A stretch of 64,000 nt of DNA. It comes from Parietichytrium sp. I65-24A (taxonomy: Eukaryota; Sar; Bigyra; Thraustochytrida; Thraustochytriidae). The notes beneath the pieces are model-generated. The model was not told the origin of the DNA. It saw nothing but the letters and a program-made list of their open reading frames with translations, and did not search any database. Positions 31,764 through 42,800 of this stretch are shown piece by piece. Position 1 is the stretch's first letter; every line of letters starts with the position of its first letter. The translations under genes and the position numbers were made by a program. Location: assembly GCA_012862575.1 (NCBI GenBank), contig BLSF01000030.1, forward strand, positions 3,584 to 67,583. Direction: 5' to 3'.

Positions 31764-32570
31764 CTTCAGAGAAGCACCAGAAAGCAGGCTTGAAAAGAGC
31801 AAGCACGTCGCCACTTTGACAGAACCCTCCTCCGCGTAGGGATTAGGCGCACATCTCTCTCTCACTCTCTCACTCCGACAAGATGTCCCCGCAAGCTTTG
31901 TGACTCGGAGTACGTGGAGTCAGAATCTGTGCTACTATTTCGAGTACTGATAGGCTGAGTACACGTACCTCTCTCTAGACTAGAGTAGAGAGAGCTAGCT
32001 CCTAGAGCCTAGTTAGCTAGTACACCTATTCTGACATCATCAACTCTGAAACTCTGATTTTCTGAAGTGAATTCTAACGGAAAGGTCTCGTTCTTATTCC
32101 TTCGTAATAGCACAGCACGTATCACCAGCGGAGGCACGAAACTTAACATGAGAAGGCTGTAAGCCCTGCCCTCTCCAAGCAGTCCAAGCAGCGTGAGCTG
32201 TGACCAACCCCCGAGCCTGCCGTATCCTACCAATGCCCTAGTGACTCACGGAATCTCACGGGGTCTCCAAGCCTTAGGACTGCAAGGATAGCGCCTTTCT
32301 TCCCTCGACTACTATCTAGTACTAAGTAATAATACTATATCAACCAATAAGGCACTATCCCCACTACGCAGGGATTACACATGGTTACAGCTGTACACCA
32401 AAATCAATCTCGTCTACACAGACTACACAGTCTACGCCAGTCTACCCATGTTTCTTCTTGTTTTCTTTGTTTTGTTGTTTTGCTCGAGGCTCTCAAGGCT
32501 GCCACTTGGGCGTGCTGCTCCTCCAGACTCGGTGAGCAAGAGGTGAAGCGCGAGATCGTGCTTTACGAGA
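31764..32570. other. Divergent promoter region of COMMD and CBS-pair genes
   Basis: 807 bases with no ORF of note. The COMMD 5' flank has a CT-rich run near 31855-31875. A CTAG-rich stretch lies at 31975-32020. I see no clear core promoter element. Confidence 0.45.
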
Positions 32571-33125
32571 ATGCGTCGCGCGGCGCGGGGCTTCAAGACT
32601 GCTCAAGCGCGGAACTTTTGCCAAGTGCCTGCGTTGGACCTCCAACTGTTTAGGCGCAAACTCGTCCGGGACGTGCCGAGGCTAAAGGAGCAGGCAACTG
32701 TTCGCGACTGGGTGGTATCAGAGGATGCCACAGTATTCGAGGCGACAAAACAGATGACGGAGACCAAAGTGGGAAGCCTGTGTGTTGAACGCGACGGAAA
32801 AGTCGTAGGCATTGTCACAGAGCGTGACTACCTTCGGAAGGTCTTGCATACCGGAAGACGCTCCGGGGAGACCAAGGTCAAAGAAATCGCAACCCTTGAT
32901 GACAAGCTCATTGTGGCTTGGCCAAACGACTCCCTGCAGGATTGTGTTCAAGTCATGTCTTCCAAGAAATTTCGGCACTTGCCTGTCGCGGATGAGAAAG
33001 GCGATGTGGTGGGTTTGCTATCTATAATGGACATCGCCAAAGTACTAGCAGAACAGCGCCTGGCTCGTATCTACTCGGTGGAAGATCAGAAAACAGCCAA
33101 CAATATGCCAATTCACGATGGCTAG
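32571..33125 (+). CDS. Paired CBS-domain protein, probably mitochondrial
   Basis: A single-exon 184-aa protein. The first 45 residues are rich in Arg, Ala and Gln and almost free of acidic residues (MRRAARGFKTAQARNF), as in a mitochondrial targeting peptide. A CBS pair follows: CBS1 about 44-105 (TVRDWVVSEDATVFEATKQM ... VGIVTERDYLRKV) and CBS2 about 110-170 (DSLQDCVQVMSSKKFRHLPV ... VGLLSIMDIAKV). Both carry the G-hydrophobic-(T/S)-x-x-D adenosine-binding motif (GIVTERD, GLLSIMD). Stand-alone CBS pairs of this type, such as plant CBSX3, sense adenine nucleotides and regulate partner proteins in mitochondria. The specific partner cannot be read from the sequence. Confidence 0.85.
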   Translation: MRRAARGFKTAQARNFCQVPALDLQLFRRKLVRDVPRLKEQATVRDWVVSEDATVFEATKQMTETKVGSLCVERDGKVVGIVTERDYLRKVLHTGRRSGETKVKEIATLDDKLIVAWPNDSLQDCVQVMSSKKFRHLPVADEKGDVVGLLSIMDIAKVLAEQRLARIYSVEDQKTANNMPIHDG

Positions 33126-33686
33126 CAATGCATGATTCGCAAGGCGCCTGGAAAGGTCTTCTCGCGATTCGATGAAGTTTAGGATGGATGAAGTTTAGTC
33201 TGGATGCACTGTACTCACAGTCAGTAGCAAGCAACGTCGACAAAGTGCCTGTGGTGGTATTGATTGTTGTAAAAAGCAGCAAAAAACACAAGAGCCAATC
33301 TCAGTCAAAAACATAAGTGTCATCCGCACTAAAAGGGTTGCTGTTTAAAAAATAAAGGACACTTTTTCCAATATTGTATTGCAGTGAAGACACTACGGGC
33401 GAATCAAAATCATCTTTTGATGACGCGAGCAAACGTCTGGCCCGAAACGCTCGATGATGCGAAGGAATCTGAGACAAAAATGTCGCCCAGGATTTCCGAA
33501 CAACCCGTTAGGTCTCTTGAGCCTATTCCGGTCTCTTGACCGCCAACCCAAGTACGCTTCGATGTATTTTTTGCGGCTATAGAATGTACCGGTTCGCACA
33601 AGTCCATACCAATCTTTCCAGGACCCACTCACAATGTATTTTTTCACTCCTACGTCGGAGTCCTGGGCCTTTGAAGACGGAGGCAA
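33126..33686. other. Convergent spacer between CBS-pair gene and SMG9
   Basis: 561 bases. The minus strand continues in frame after the SMG9 TGA for 97 codons without a stop (33686-33393), rich in Lys/Arg but with no recognised domain. Otherwise it is 3' flank sequence. Confidence 0.45.
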
Positions 33687-35183
33687 TCAAATGAAGAAAG
33701 ACTCTTGCAATCTGAAAAAAGCAGCAAATTCGTGCATTTGGACCGATTCTGGGATGTCTCGTGTCCAGCATTTGTTGCACATCTCCAAAAATGAGGACTC
33801 GGGGATACGTGGCGCAGCATTTCCCGCCTCTGCATGAGTCCGTCGCTTCCTGTTGCCGTCGCTCTCAGATTTAGTGGTGGAGTGGTACAGACGGTGGAAG
33901 TGTGCGTACTGTGTGACGCCATCGAGCAATAAGCGCCGATGCGCAGGATTTTCGCGCTTGGAGAAGTTTGCTCTTCGTTCGCAATCGTGTGTCTCTTCTG
34001 TATCTGAAAGGCTATCTTCAGTGAAATCCAGCTCAAAGGACTCGAAAGGGCTTTCGGTGTTTCCATGATGCGATCCAAAGCAGTCGAAAAGCAGCATTCT
34101 TTTGAGATAAAGTATTGCCGGACTCGTTTCAGCTTGGCTGGAGGACTCAAACAAATTGACGGAAGCAAATCGAAGCTTCGGTCGCTCGGCAGAGTGAGGA
34201 ATGAGATCACCAAAGTATTGAATCCACTCATCCTGTGTCTCGGACAGCAGTGGGACCGAATTCATGAGCAGTGGAGGCACCTTGTTGCAGACGAGAACCA
34301 GGTCAGCTGACTCGCGCGAGGTGGAATCTCCAGATTTGGCCAAGTACGCAAGGCGAATGAGATCCCATAACCCGTTCGATTCTCGCATTGCGCCGTTCTC
34401 GACTACCAGGAGAACATCACAAACTGTCAAGAGAAAGATGCAGAGCTGAAGTTCGCTGAGACTATTAAGGACAGCATGCGAATCACGATGCTCTGCCAGC
34501 GGGGCCGCCGATTTCATCACGTTTGACAGCACAGACGTGCTGAACACGGGCTGGGTGTCAATGAAAATAGCGCGCTCACCACTGAAGGAGCCGAAGCAAG
34601 CTTGAACCCCGTCGGTGCAATGCAGTGAGTCTGGATTTGTTTGTAGCTGAAAGTTCGCTCCGAGCCTATTGAGCAGCCAAGACTTGCCCGTGCCCTGCTC
34701 CCCAACCACCCCTATTACCTTGTATGCAGAGTTATCTTGTCTCAGGAGACCGTCGGCGAGAGACCTTTCGTTTTGACCAAAGGCCCATTTCCAGTATGGA
34801 TCAACTAGTTTTAGAACATCTGCATTCACAGGCTGACTTGCAGGCGAGATATGTGGCTGCTTTGCTTGTTGTTGTGGTGGTTGTTGTGGTTGAACCCTGT
34901 GCACAATTCGAGGTGGTTTTGGCGGTTGTGACTGAGTTGATGTATTACGTGAAGGCGAAAGTATTTCCGTTCTGTTTTTGCTGGAGGCTACGACCTTGCG
35001 TTGTGACGGCGCCGAACTCGCGCCCGAGTGCCCCTGACCAGACTCAGAGGCGCTGGCTCCGTTGCCTTCACTTTCCTCGAGGTCTGCTTTGCGTGCTCCA
35101 AAGATTGAGAGTTGGCCGACCGTAGGCTGGACATGCTTGCCTCGCCCTCTTCGTTTCCTTGGACCGGTAGGTTCTCTCCGCAT
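33687..35183 (-). CDS. SMG9: SMG9, NMD factor with P-loop G-like domain
   Basis: A single exon of 498 aa. Residues 1-125 are low-complexity (Arg/Gly start, then Ser- and Gln/Pro-rich, QPQQPPQQQAKQ). The G-like domain begins about 126 with PYWKWAFGQNERSLADGLLR and holds an intact Walker A, GEQGTGKS, with Lys at 167. Then come CTDGVQACF, the IFIDTQPVFSTSVL segment, and the helices SELQLCIFLLTVCDVLLVVEN. The end, CWTRDIPESVQMHEFAAFF, fits the conserved SMG9 C-terminal helix. SMG9 pairs with SMG8 to restrain the SMG1 kinase that phosphorylates UPF1 in nonsense-mediated decay. Its presence implies an SMG1-type NMD pathway. An acidic/Ser insertion (about 365-400) is lineage-specific. It is divergent from the cyclin C gene. 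Confidence 0.85.
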   Translation of the reverse strand: MRREPTGPRKRRGRGKHVQPTVGQLSIFGARKADLEESEGNGASASESGQGHSGASSAPSQRKVVASSKNRTEILSPSRNTSTQSQPPKPPRIVHRVQPQQPPQQQAKQPHISPASQPVNADVLKLVDPYWKWAFGQNERSLADGLLRQDNSAYKVIGVVGEQGTGKSWLLNRLGANFQLQTNPDSLHCTDGVQACFGSFSGERAIFIDTQPVFSTSVLSNVMKSAAPLAEHRDSHAVLNSLSELQLCIFLLTVCDVLLVVENGAMRESNGLWDLIRLAYLAKSGDSTSRESADLVLVCNKVPPLLMNSVPLLSETQDEWIQYFGDLIPHSAERPKLRFASVNLFESSSQAETSPAILYLKRMLLFDCFGSHHGNTESPFESFELDFTEDSLSDTEETHDCERRANFSKRENPAHRRLLLDGVTQYAHFHRLYHSTTKSESDGNRKRRTHAEAGNAAPRIPESSFLEMCNKCWTRDIPESVQMHEFAAFFRLQESFFI

Positions 35184-35378
35184 TTTGTAGCGCTGGGTCG
35201 CGGCCGCGACCAGTGACTTTCAGTGCTCGCTCTGTTGCCCTCTGCTCTTCGCTGCCCTCGCGCAGAAGACAAGACTCTTGAGTAGTCTTGAATCTCAACT
35301 ATTAAAAATTGCTTAAAGAAGCGTTAGTGTGCGCCAAACAATATTAAAGTACTGGTTTTAAATGCCATCAGATGGAGG

Positions 35379-35424
35379 CACTCTGCACTCTGCACTCTGC
35401 ACTCTGCACTCTGCACTCTGCACT
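35379..35424. repeat. 7-bp minisatellite (CACTCTG)n
   Basis: About 6.5 perfect copies, roughly 200 bases upstream of the SMG9 start codon. Confidence 0.9.
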
Positions 35425-35441
35425 CGCAGTCACGGTGCTTG

Positions 35442-35453
35442 GTACTCGAGTAC
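35442..35453. promoter_or_regulatory. 12-bp palindrome GTACTCGAGTAC (copy 1 of 3)
   Basis: A perfect self-complementary 12-mer with a CTCGAG core in the SMG9/cyclin C divergent spacer. The same 12-mer recurs at 47093 and 62689. Its role is unknown; a dimeric transcription factor site is one possibility. Confidence 0.35.
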
Positions 35454-35623
35454 GCAATACTGAAGCGTGTCCGTAGTGAGCGTACGTACGTCAGACCGTT
35501 TCCTAGTTGCCCGGAGTTTGGCAAGCAAGGGTGACCCTGCGAGCTTTGCTGCGAGAAACGAGGAGTTGAAAACAAGCTCTAGCGAGAGGCGGACGAAGCC
35601 GAGCAAGGACTGGGAGCGAGGTA

Positions 35624-35667
35624 GACAAGGGCGACAAGGGCGACAAGGGCGACAAGGGCGACAAGGG
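35624..35667. repeat. 9-bp minisatellite (GACAAGGGC)n
   Basis: Five copies, the last ending GGGT, in the spacer about 450 bases upstream of the cyclin C start. Confidence 0.9.
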
Positions 35668-36116
35668 TGAGGAGCTAAACAACGCTTGCGCGGGCCTCGT
35701 CTGTATCGGGCGCGAAGTAGGAGGCGTAGGAGGCGTAGGAAGCTCACGACGCCGTCAGTAGCACGTGCACCTGTCAAAGGCTCGCGCACCTTGCACCCCG
35801 CCGCAACGCGCAGCGTATAACTTGGCACATTGCGAACAGTGCGCAACGCAGACTCTAACCGTGTCTTTGTTGAACTGTTGCGCCAAATCTGGGTCAGTCT
35901 TTAAACAACTGGAGACGAGCGCGAGGGCCGGCTTTCAGAAGCTAAGCGGCTTTTTGAGCCGTCACTTTTCCGGCTTATCGAAGCGCCAGCCGAGCGAGAG
36001 GCGTGAGAGTCCGCAGGTGTTGCACACTCACCACGCTCCGCACTAGTTGTTTGTTTATTTGTTTATTTGTTTCACTCTGGGAAAGCAGCTGCGAAAGCAC
36101 ATTCGAGGTACGCAAG

Positions 36117-37131
36117 ATGGCATGCAACTTTTGGCAGTCTTCTCACCGCCTTCGCTGGCTCTATAGCGAGCAGGAGCTCGAAGCTGCAAGAAGTAACTTG
36201 CGGGGGACTACTTTCGACGCGCATGATGTCATGCTTATTGAGGATCACTTGTTGCGGCTCATGCGGCAGGTCGGCGCAGAGCTCAAGTGGCGCGCCAAAG
36301 TAATTGCGACGTCGAGTCTTTTATTCAAGCGTTTTTTCACCCTCACTACACTCGATCAATTCGATCCTCGACTTATTGCTGTGACGTGCATGTACATGGG
36401 CGCAAAAGTCGAGGAGCTAGGACAGTACAATTTGACCTCATTATTGAAATATGGTTTCCGGGTCGTGGTCCAGAAGAAAAAGTACAATTTTCCGGATTAC
36501 AGCTCTCATCACGTTCACGACTACGAACTCCATGTCCTCGAAAAGCTCAAGTTCGATATTGTCATGTTCCACCCATATCGTCCGCTTGTGCAATACACCG
36601 CCGACGCAAATCTATCAGATGATGTGAAGCAAACTGCTTGGGACATCATAAACGACTGTTATAAGACAGACGCCGTGTTATTGTACCCGCCGTATCTCAT
36701 TGCCCTGGCCTCACTCTATATCGCATGCACCCATGTAAGTTTCTTTTTTGCTCGTGCTTTGTGATTAACGCCACCAGTGTGCGACGCAAATCTTTGCTCA
36801 CCAGCTTGGGGACTAACCTTCTTTGAATTCGTGTACTTTGGTATGTTTTATTTTGTTTCTTTACTGTCCACAGAACAACATCGACGCTCGGGAATGGTTT
36901 AACCGACTTAACGTCAGAATCGATGCGCTGAGGGAGATCACGCGTATGATCATGGAGATGTATGCAGATCGTTATCAGAATTATCAACGGTATCAAACCA
37001 GAATTGGCGAACTCTTTGAAAAGATGAACTCCAAGTATGAAGGCGTTCTGCGAGAGCTAGGAGAAGAGCACCGCAAGCGAAGGAGGGAACAGGACCAGAA
37101 GAAGCACGAGAAGAAGTCGAAGAAGGCTTAG
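36117..37131 (+). CDS. CCNC: Cyclin C, Mediator kinase-module cyclin
   Basis: Two exons: 36117-36734 and 36874-37131, giving 291 aa (the human protein is 283). The 139-bp intron (GTAAG...CACAG) falls between IACTH and NNIDAREWF. The N-terminal MACNFWQSSHRLRWL is the cyclin C signature. The cyclin box follows, with VIATSSLLFKRFF, DPRLIAVTCMYMGAKVEE, and HVLEKLKFDIVMFHPYRPL. The second fold holds YPPYLIALASLYIACTH. The C-terminus is a Lys/Arg-rich tail that is longer than usual. Cyclin C activates CDK8 within the Mediator kinase module and helps gate RNA polymerase II transcription. The frame is also open upstream of 36117, but no conserved sequence lies there. Confidence 0.93.
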
Positions 37132-37408
37132 TGGTTAGTGCGGTTGCGAGAATTTTGTTTTTCCTCGCTGGTTTTCGTCGGCTGCGCGTTCTTGCTTTAC
37201 GACGAATGTAGTATATTTTCAGTCGCCGACCGAGCTGCTCGAGTCTACTCTTAAATCATCACTGATCAGCCTGTGTCTCTGCATCTTTGCCAAGTTTTTC
37301 TCTTTTTTTTTTTTTTTTTAAATTAACAGTAAAACAAGATGCCTGTGAAAAAATGTAGGGTTAATGAAGGGGAACTGATTACTTTCAAAACGTACATGGG
37401 GTATTTAT

Positions 37409-38329
37409 TTAGTAAGTACGATATGCTTTCTTGCTCTTCTCCTCATCGGCTTCAGGGTCGGCGCGACGAAGCACTTTAAGAAGTTCTTCCACACGGTGAC
37501 GCATACGGCTATGTAGATGTGCCTTCGAAGCCTTAATGTGATAATGTATGTACGAGCGGAACATTGTGAGCAAAGAAATGGCTCTTTCTAATTTGGCCCC
37601 TTCAACATGGGATTTGAAGATTTGGAACTGCACGTAACCAACAACCCTCTCTCTGCCTTCTTTGAAGTTGCTTACACGGCTCAGGTCAGCAGGGCATTCC
37701 GTGGTGAAAGAGACAGACGGGGCGTTTGGAATCTTGCGATTTGTCTCGCTGAACTCTTGCAAGAATACTTTTGCGAGCGCCCTGTCCGTAGTATCGCTGA
37801 AGTAAACAGTAAAGTACACGAGGACGCGGTCTGATCCAGGCACAAGGATAATCCTCTCGTTTGGCCGGTATGGGATCACCATAGGCTTCAGCGAGCCAGT
37901 GTTTCCGCTCGCGAGGGCCTCAAAACATTTCTTGAAAGGCGCGCCCATGAGATTCCCTTTTATCTCGGCAAAGTTTTTGGCCACACTGTCCGAGCTTCCC
38001 TTGATGTTCTTGGCGTCGATCTTGAAGGCCACATCGTAGCCCTTTTCCACGCTTGACACCTTGTACGCGCCGTACATGCCGTCCAACACCGAAGATGCCC
38101 CCATACTCTGAAGTTCCTTCAGGCAGGGCATCGCGAGCTGGAAAATGATGCTGCTCTCGGCACCCTTTTCTACAAATACGCGATAGCGCACATCGTCAAA
38201 GTCGGAGCACGTGATCTCGCAAGGCTCGCGTTTTCCCTCAGGGCCCAAGCGCTCCGCAAGAGTCTCCTTGATGATGGGGTGCTCAGTTTCGAGGAAGATC
38301 ATCCCCTTGGTTGACTGCGAAAGACTCAT
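37409..38329 (-). CDS. ARPC2: Arp2/3 complex subunit 2 (p34-Arc)
   Basis: The ATG at 38329 gives 306 aa (the human protein is about 300). It shows the p34-Arc pattern: ILETEHP-like start (FLETEHPIIKETLAERL), DFDDVRYRVFVE, CLKELQSMGA, YRPNERIILVPGSDRVLVYFTVYFSDTTDRALAKVFLQEF, then NAPSVSFTTECPADL. Near the end is SYIHYHIKASKAHLHSRMRHRVEELLKVLRRA, the long C-terminal helix that contacts ARPC4 and the mother actin filament. ARPC2 with ARPC4 forms the core of the Arp2/3 complex, which nucleates branched actin for motility and endocytosis. It is a single exon, convergent with cyclin C (277 bases between stops, including a 19-base poly-T run). Confidence 0.93.
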   Translation of the reverse strand: MSLSQSTKGMIFLETEHPIIKETLAERLGPEGKREPCEITCSDFDDVRYRVFVEKGAESSIIFQLAMPCLKELQSMGASSVLDGMYGAYKVSSVEKGYDVAFKIDAKNIKGSSDSVAKNFAEIKGNLMGAPFKKCFEALASGNTGSLKPMVIPYRPNERIILVPGSDRVLVYFTVYFSDTTDRALAKVFLQEFSETNRKIPNAPSVSFTTECPADLSRVSNFKEGRERVVGYVQFQIFKSHVEGAKLERAISLLTMFRSYIHYHIKASKAHLHSRMRHRVEELLKVLRRADPEADEEKSKKAYRTY

Positions 38330-39841
38330 CTCTCTTTCAGGTCTCACGGCACTTTTGGCTGAACCGCTCGAGTGTTCTTGCTTGTCCTCACGGCGCAGTA
38401 CTTGCCTCCTGGTCCCCTCCTGCCCTTGGCGTCTTTCTTCCTCTCTCTCTCTCTCTCTCTCTCTCCTTGCGAGCGTTCGCAGTGTTCGCAGCCGACCCAC
38501 TCACACCCTTTTGACCGCTTTGGCGCACTGTTTTGTTCCACTGAAGATTGACTATCTATCCTTCACCATCCTTCACCGTGTGCTCCAAAAATCTTCCTTT
38601 CCTTCCTTTCTTCCTTTCTTCCCTCCCTCTCCCCTATCATCCCCTATCCCCACTATCCCCCCTCCCCCTACCCACTTCTACTCTATCGATTCACAGAGTC
38701 GAGGAAACCGCCCCTCGGTTGACGCCTGGCAGCCGTTGACCGCCTGCACACCTTCTGGCAAAGTCTACGAAGATCTACAGTCTGGTTTGGTCGCACGTAG
38801 GATTATCTCCCCGTAGTCCCCAATCCTATCTGAACAGTCCTACTTCACAACATTTGGCAACCGTGACATCGCACTAACAGAAAGTCGTAAAATAGAAGTA
38901 CGAAGTTTAGAGAGAGCTTTCGGATGCTTTAGCATGCTTTAGCTGTCTCATTGGGTCTACTAAGCTTATCGACGAAGGTTCTTCGCTGTAATGATGTGTA
39001 AGAATGAATAGTGGTACCTTATGGTACCAACGTTATGTAGGGATTGTGCTTACAATTCTACGCGGAAGAGTTCTACCCGGGCCTCGCCAAGTGCTCCTCT
39101 ATTCCGAATTCCGGTCTGATTAGTATTGATTAGTAGAATTTAGAATTCACAGTTAGTTCCGCATTTTTCGCTAAAGCCACTACGGCAAAGGTTACTGCTG
39201 TTCTCTTACAGTAGGACAAGTTCTATGACAGAGTTACCGGTATGCCTTTCTTCTACCAGATCTACCAGCGGTGTGTTGAGAACAAGATTGCATTCATCTA
39301 GCTCTCCGTCGCTTGTGTGAGGTCCGAGAGGTCTGAGTGGAAAAGAATGGAAAAGAGAGAAGATCCACCCAAGTCCAACAAAGCACATGCACGCACCTGC
39401 ACCTACCTCACCTACCTCTCTTGCCTCTCTGACATTCATTGAACATCATTGAACATCATTGAACATCATTGAACAAAAGGTTCCAACCAACACGACGTCC
39501 CACTGGCAGTGTCTTGAGCTGGATCCCCCTCGAGTGGTGACCAAGTGAGAGGGAGAAGAAGAGGGAGAGGAATAGGAAACGGGAGGCTGGCAGAGAGCGG
39601 CATACACAGAAGGCGCAGCCAAAGTGCTTGCGCTCAGAAAACTTCGCACGGCGACCTCACCCTGGCCCGCTGGTTTGCTGGTTAGCTGGTCTGGAGGCGC
39701 TGCAGGTGGGAAGAAGGCGCAGGCGCAGGCGCAGGCGCGCAGGTCCAAAGAAAGGAGAACCTGTCGTCAAGTCTTGAGCCAGCTCTTTGCTCTGATATCT
39801 CGAAAAGCGGCGGCTGTTAACCTCCAAGTTGTTAAGGAGAA
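38330..39841. other. Divergent promoter region of ARPC2 and symplekin
   Basis: 1.5 kb without a gene. The ARPC2 side has a (CT)n run (38441-38464) and long pyrimidine-rich tracts (38585-38680). The symplekin side has a 10-bp minisatellite (39437-39475) and a GGCGCAGGCGCAGGCGCAGG run (39714-39735). No TATA box is evident. Confidence 0.5.
39437..39475. repeat. 10-bp minisatellite (CATTGAACAT)n in symplekin 5' flank
   Basis: Four copies, about 370 bases upstream of the symplekin start codon. Confidence 0.9.
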
Positions 39842-42800
39842 ATGATGATGGACACGCCTCCCTCGGTGGGGTATGAAGAAGATGAAATAGACCTGCGGGA
39901 AGAAGTGGTGGAGGCCATTAACAACGCGAAAACGTCGAAAAAACCGGAGGATAAGCTTCAGTATTTAACGGAGGCCAAGGAGATTCTCCTGCACCGCGCA
40001 GACTCAAAGGATTTACTGAGAACATTTGCCAAAGACATGGCAGACTTCCATACAGAGAAGAAGCACAAAGTTCGTTTTTTTGTTATCTCCTTCATCGAAA
40101 CTGCGGGCAAGGACTGCCCGGAAGTCATACCAGAATTGCTGAGCGCGCTTGCAATTCTGCTCAAGGATAAGCACAAGGATAACTCCAAGAAGGCGTGGAT
40201 TGCGACTATGAATTTGTTTCGCCCAGCCATGAGCTTACTTTGTAGCCAGCAGTTTTTTGAAGGAAATCCCGTCGCGTGTCGGAAGCTCGGCGAGGAACTG
40301 GATCACATTAGAGAATCGGCAGTGAAGGGCTTCAAGGAGAATGACAGTTCAAATAGCCCCATCAATGATGTTGTGAAAACGATCGCCTTAACGTATTTGC
40401 TTCCCGACGAAGAGGTCATTTCCATCAATAGCTCCGAGAGAAAGCGTGGTCCAACAGAAGCTAGAGTTGACGCCGGGCCGGACTCCTTCTCGCTTGCGAT
40501 GGTTCCGCGAGATAGGCCGGATATTTCCGTCGTATCGCTGGAGAAGAATGGACGAGAAATCGTGTCCATGATGTGCTCCAAGCTGAAGGAGCTTGCTGAG
40601 AAAGGCGAGAAGGCCGGGAACAACTCGTCCATCTTGACCCACGCCTTGACTACACTCGCCATCCATCGTCCCTCGGTGCGAGAGCAGATATTAAATGATA
40701 TGCTGGAGATTGCGAAAACTCTCGAATTTGACAAGGATGCCGCAGAAGACCCCTCGCGAGTCAATTTGCAATTTGTGCAAGGCTTGCGCTCCAACTTTTT
40801 GGAGGTGTTGAAGGAAAAGTGGTTCAAGCATTTCAGGGACTGGCGCAAACCGGTCTATGAAGGTTTGTGCAATATTGGAGCCAAAGACCAAGCTGACAAA
40901 GCTATGAAGCAGTTGGAGAAGGCGGAGCGCGACGCTGTTCGTGGCGAGGAGAAGCAGCGCGTCAAAGAAGAAAAGGCACGACGGAGGCAAATGCAAGAAG
41001 AGGCACGGCAAGCAGGGCCACGGATTGTGGAGGCTCTTGACGCAGAGGAGATGCGGAGGTATGACTACCCGCCTCAACGAAACACATGGTCTGATGAGTA
41101 TATTTCTTCACTGCACCAATTGGACCCGCGTGAAGTTGCTAGGCACATCTTGCACAACATGGATTTTCTGCCTGGCCCTCCACCTGAGATTGAGCATTCA
41201 GCAACGCAGAAGCCAGCCTCAGCATATGTTCGGACTTTTGCAAAGTTTCAAGCTTACATTGAGCGAGAGGTCTCGTCCACCTCCTCCATGCGACAAAACA
41301 CGGAGAACGCCGCGAGCCAAGCCGCGACCAAAATTTCCATCTCCGAGACCATTGAATGGAGAAAGCTGGCACTGGAGCGGATGTTGGAGCAGCACGAAGA
41401 GAATGTCGCAAAGTCTGCTCTGACGCTGTTTTCAGAACCTGAGCTGAATCAGCCTTCTCTCGGAGATGCAATGATTGCTAGGGTTGCCTGCGACTATGTG
41501 GTTCGCACGGAAACCACGGGGGACCTTCGCCCAATGCTAATCCATTTCATTGCGGATGACTTGCCGAAAAGGTTTGGGCTCGCAACATCTACTTTGTTTC
41601 ATCTATTTGCTTATGCCTCCACTTCCATGGCGGCGAGTGTAGAGCAGCAGAAGCAAGATGTGTCGAAGCTTCCATACAACCACTACGACGACACCTTTTT
41701 AAGTCTGCTAGAGGCGCTGCTAGAGGCGGAGGAGTCTCGGAAAAAAGAAGGGGCTTCCAGCGCATTTCAGTTCTTTCGCGACGACTCTTACCGTCGACTA
41801 TTCACGGTCGCGCCGAGGCTTCCCAAGATGGTCTTCCCTTTGCTCTCGCAATTTTGCGAAGTTGAAGGGAAGCATTTTTTCGGTCTTTTGACTTTACAGG
41901 ATATCTTTGCTTCGCGGCTGGGTTCACAACGCGAAGCTCTGGAGATACTGCTGTATTTTGCTGTCTCCAAGGTAGAGGAGGTGAGGACCCATGCAATTCG
42001 ATGTGTGGCTAACGAGATCTATCCACGTCTAGAAGGGGATTTGAAGGTTTTGGCGGAATCTTTCGCGCAAGGTATGCTGCAAAGCGCAGTTAATTTTGCG
42101 TCAGAGGACACTGCTTCTTTGGGACCAGACGACGCCATTAGGGCGTCACTGGAGGCGGGCAAAGCGGATTTGCTCGCGTCAAGGCAAAGTGGCATTTTGC
42201 ACCAGATAATCTCTATCACCTCCGCCTCTGAGGAAGCACACATTGAAATTGGCGGCGAACAAGAGGTGCAGCCTGTGGAGCCGGAAGGTGTCGACGAGCA
42301 GAAAGAAGCTTCAACATTAACTCCTGAGATCTCGAAGGCTAATGTCTCCGCTGAGATTGAGAGAAGAATTCTGCTTTACGTTGCGCTCTGTCTGCGAAAT
42401 CCAACCATGGTGGAAGGTTACATGAAGGCATATGCCGGCGTGGAGAGGGACGACTTCCACCAGGTTCTCAAAACAGCCATCAAACCACTAGTGGAGGCGT
42501 TGGGCCGCCAGCTTGGCCCCCACATCTCTCTCGCTCTGTTTCAAAATTACCCCGAAGGGGCAATCCCGCTCCTTATCCATGCGTTGACCATTTTAGCCAG
42601 TGAAAAAATTTGCGACTCGCGAGAAAAGAGGCAGATGCTGGTTGCAGAGGCCAAGGTGATCGAAGGCACAGATGGGCTCCGGTTATTCGAGATGGAGGAT
42701 CGATTCGTCATACCCGTGCTCGGTTCCCTTACGCGCACGGAGATTCAGAGGTATCTGAATGGTATTTTGGGCATGGAGCGGGAGGACGTGAAAGCTGCAA

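Larger units (their letters stand above)
35184..36116. other. Divergent promoter region of SMG9 and cyclin C
   Basis: 933 bases. It holds the perfect palindrome GTACTCGAGTAC (35442-35453), a 7-bp minisatellite (35379-35424), a 9-bp minisatellite (35624-35667), and (TTTGTTTAT)-like repeats just before the cyclin C start. The minisatellite makes long Arg-rich ORFs on both strands, which I regard as spurious. Confidence 0.55.

Noticed and set aside
35430-35846. 138-codon minus-strand ORF with RPCRPCRPC repeats
   Set aside because: A product of the (GACAAGGGC)n minisatellite within a divergent promoter region.
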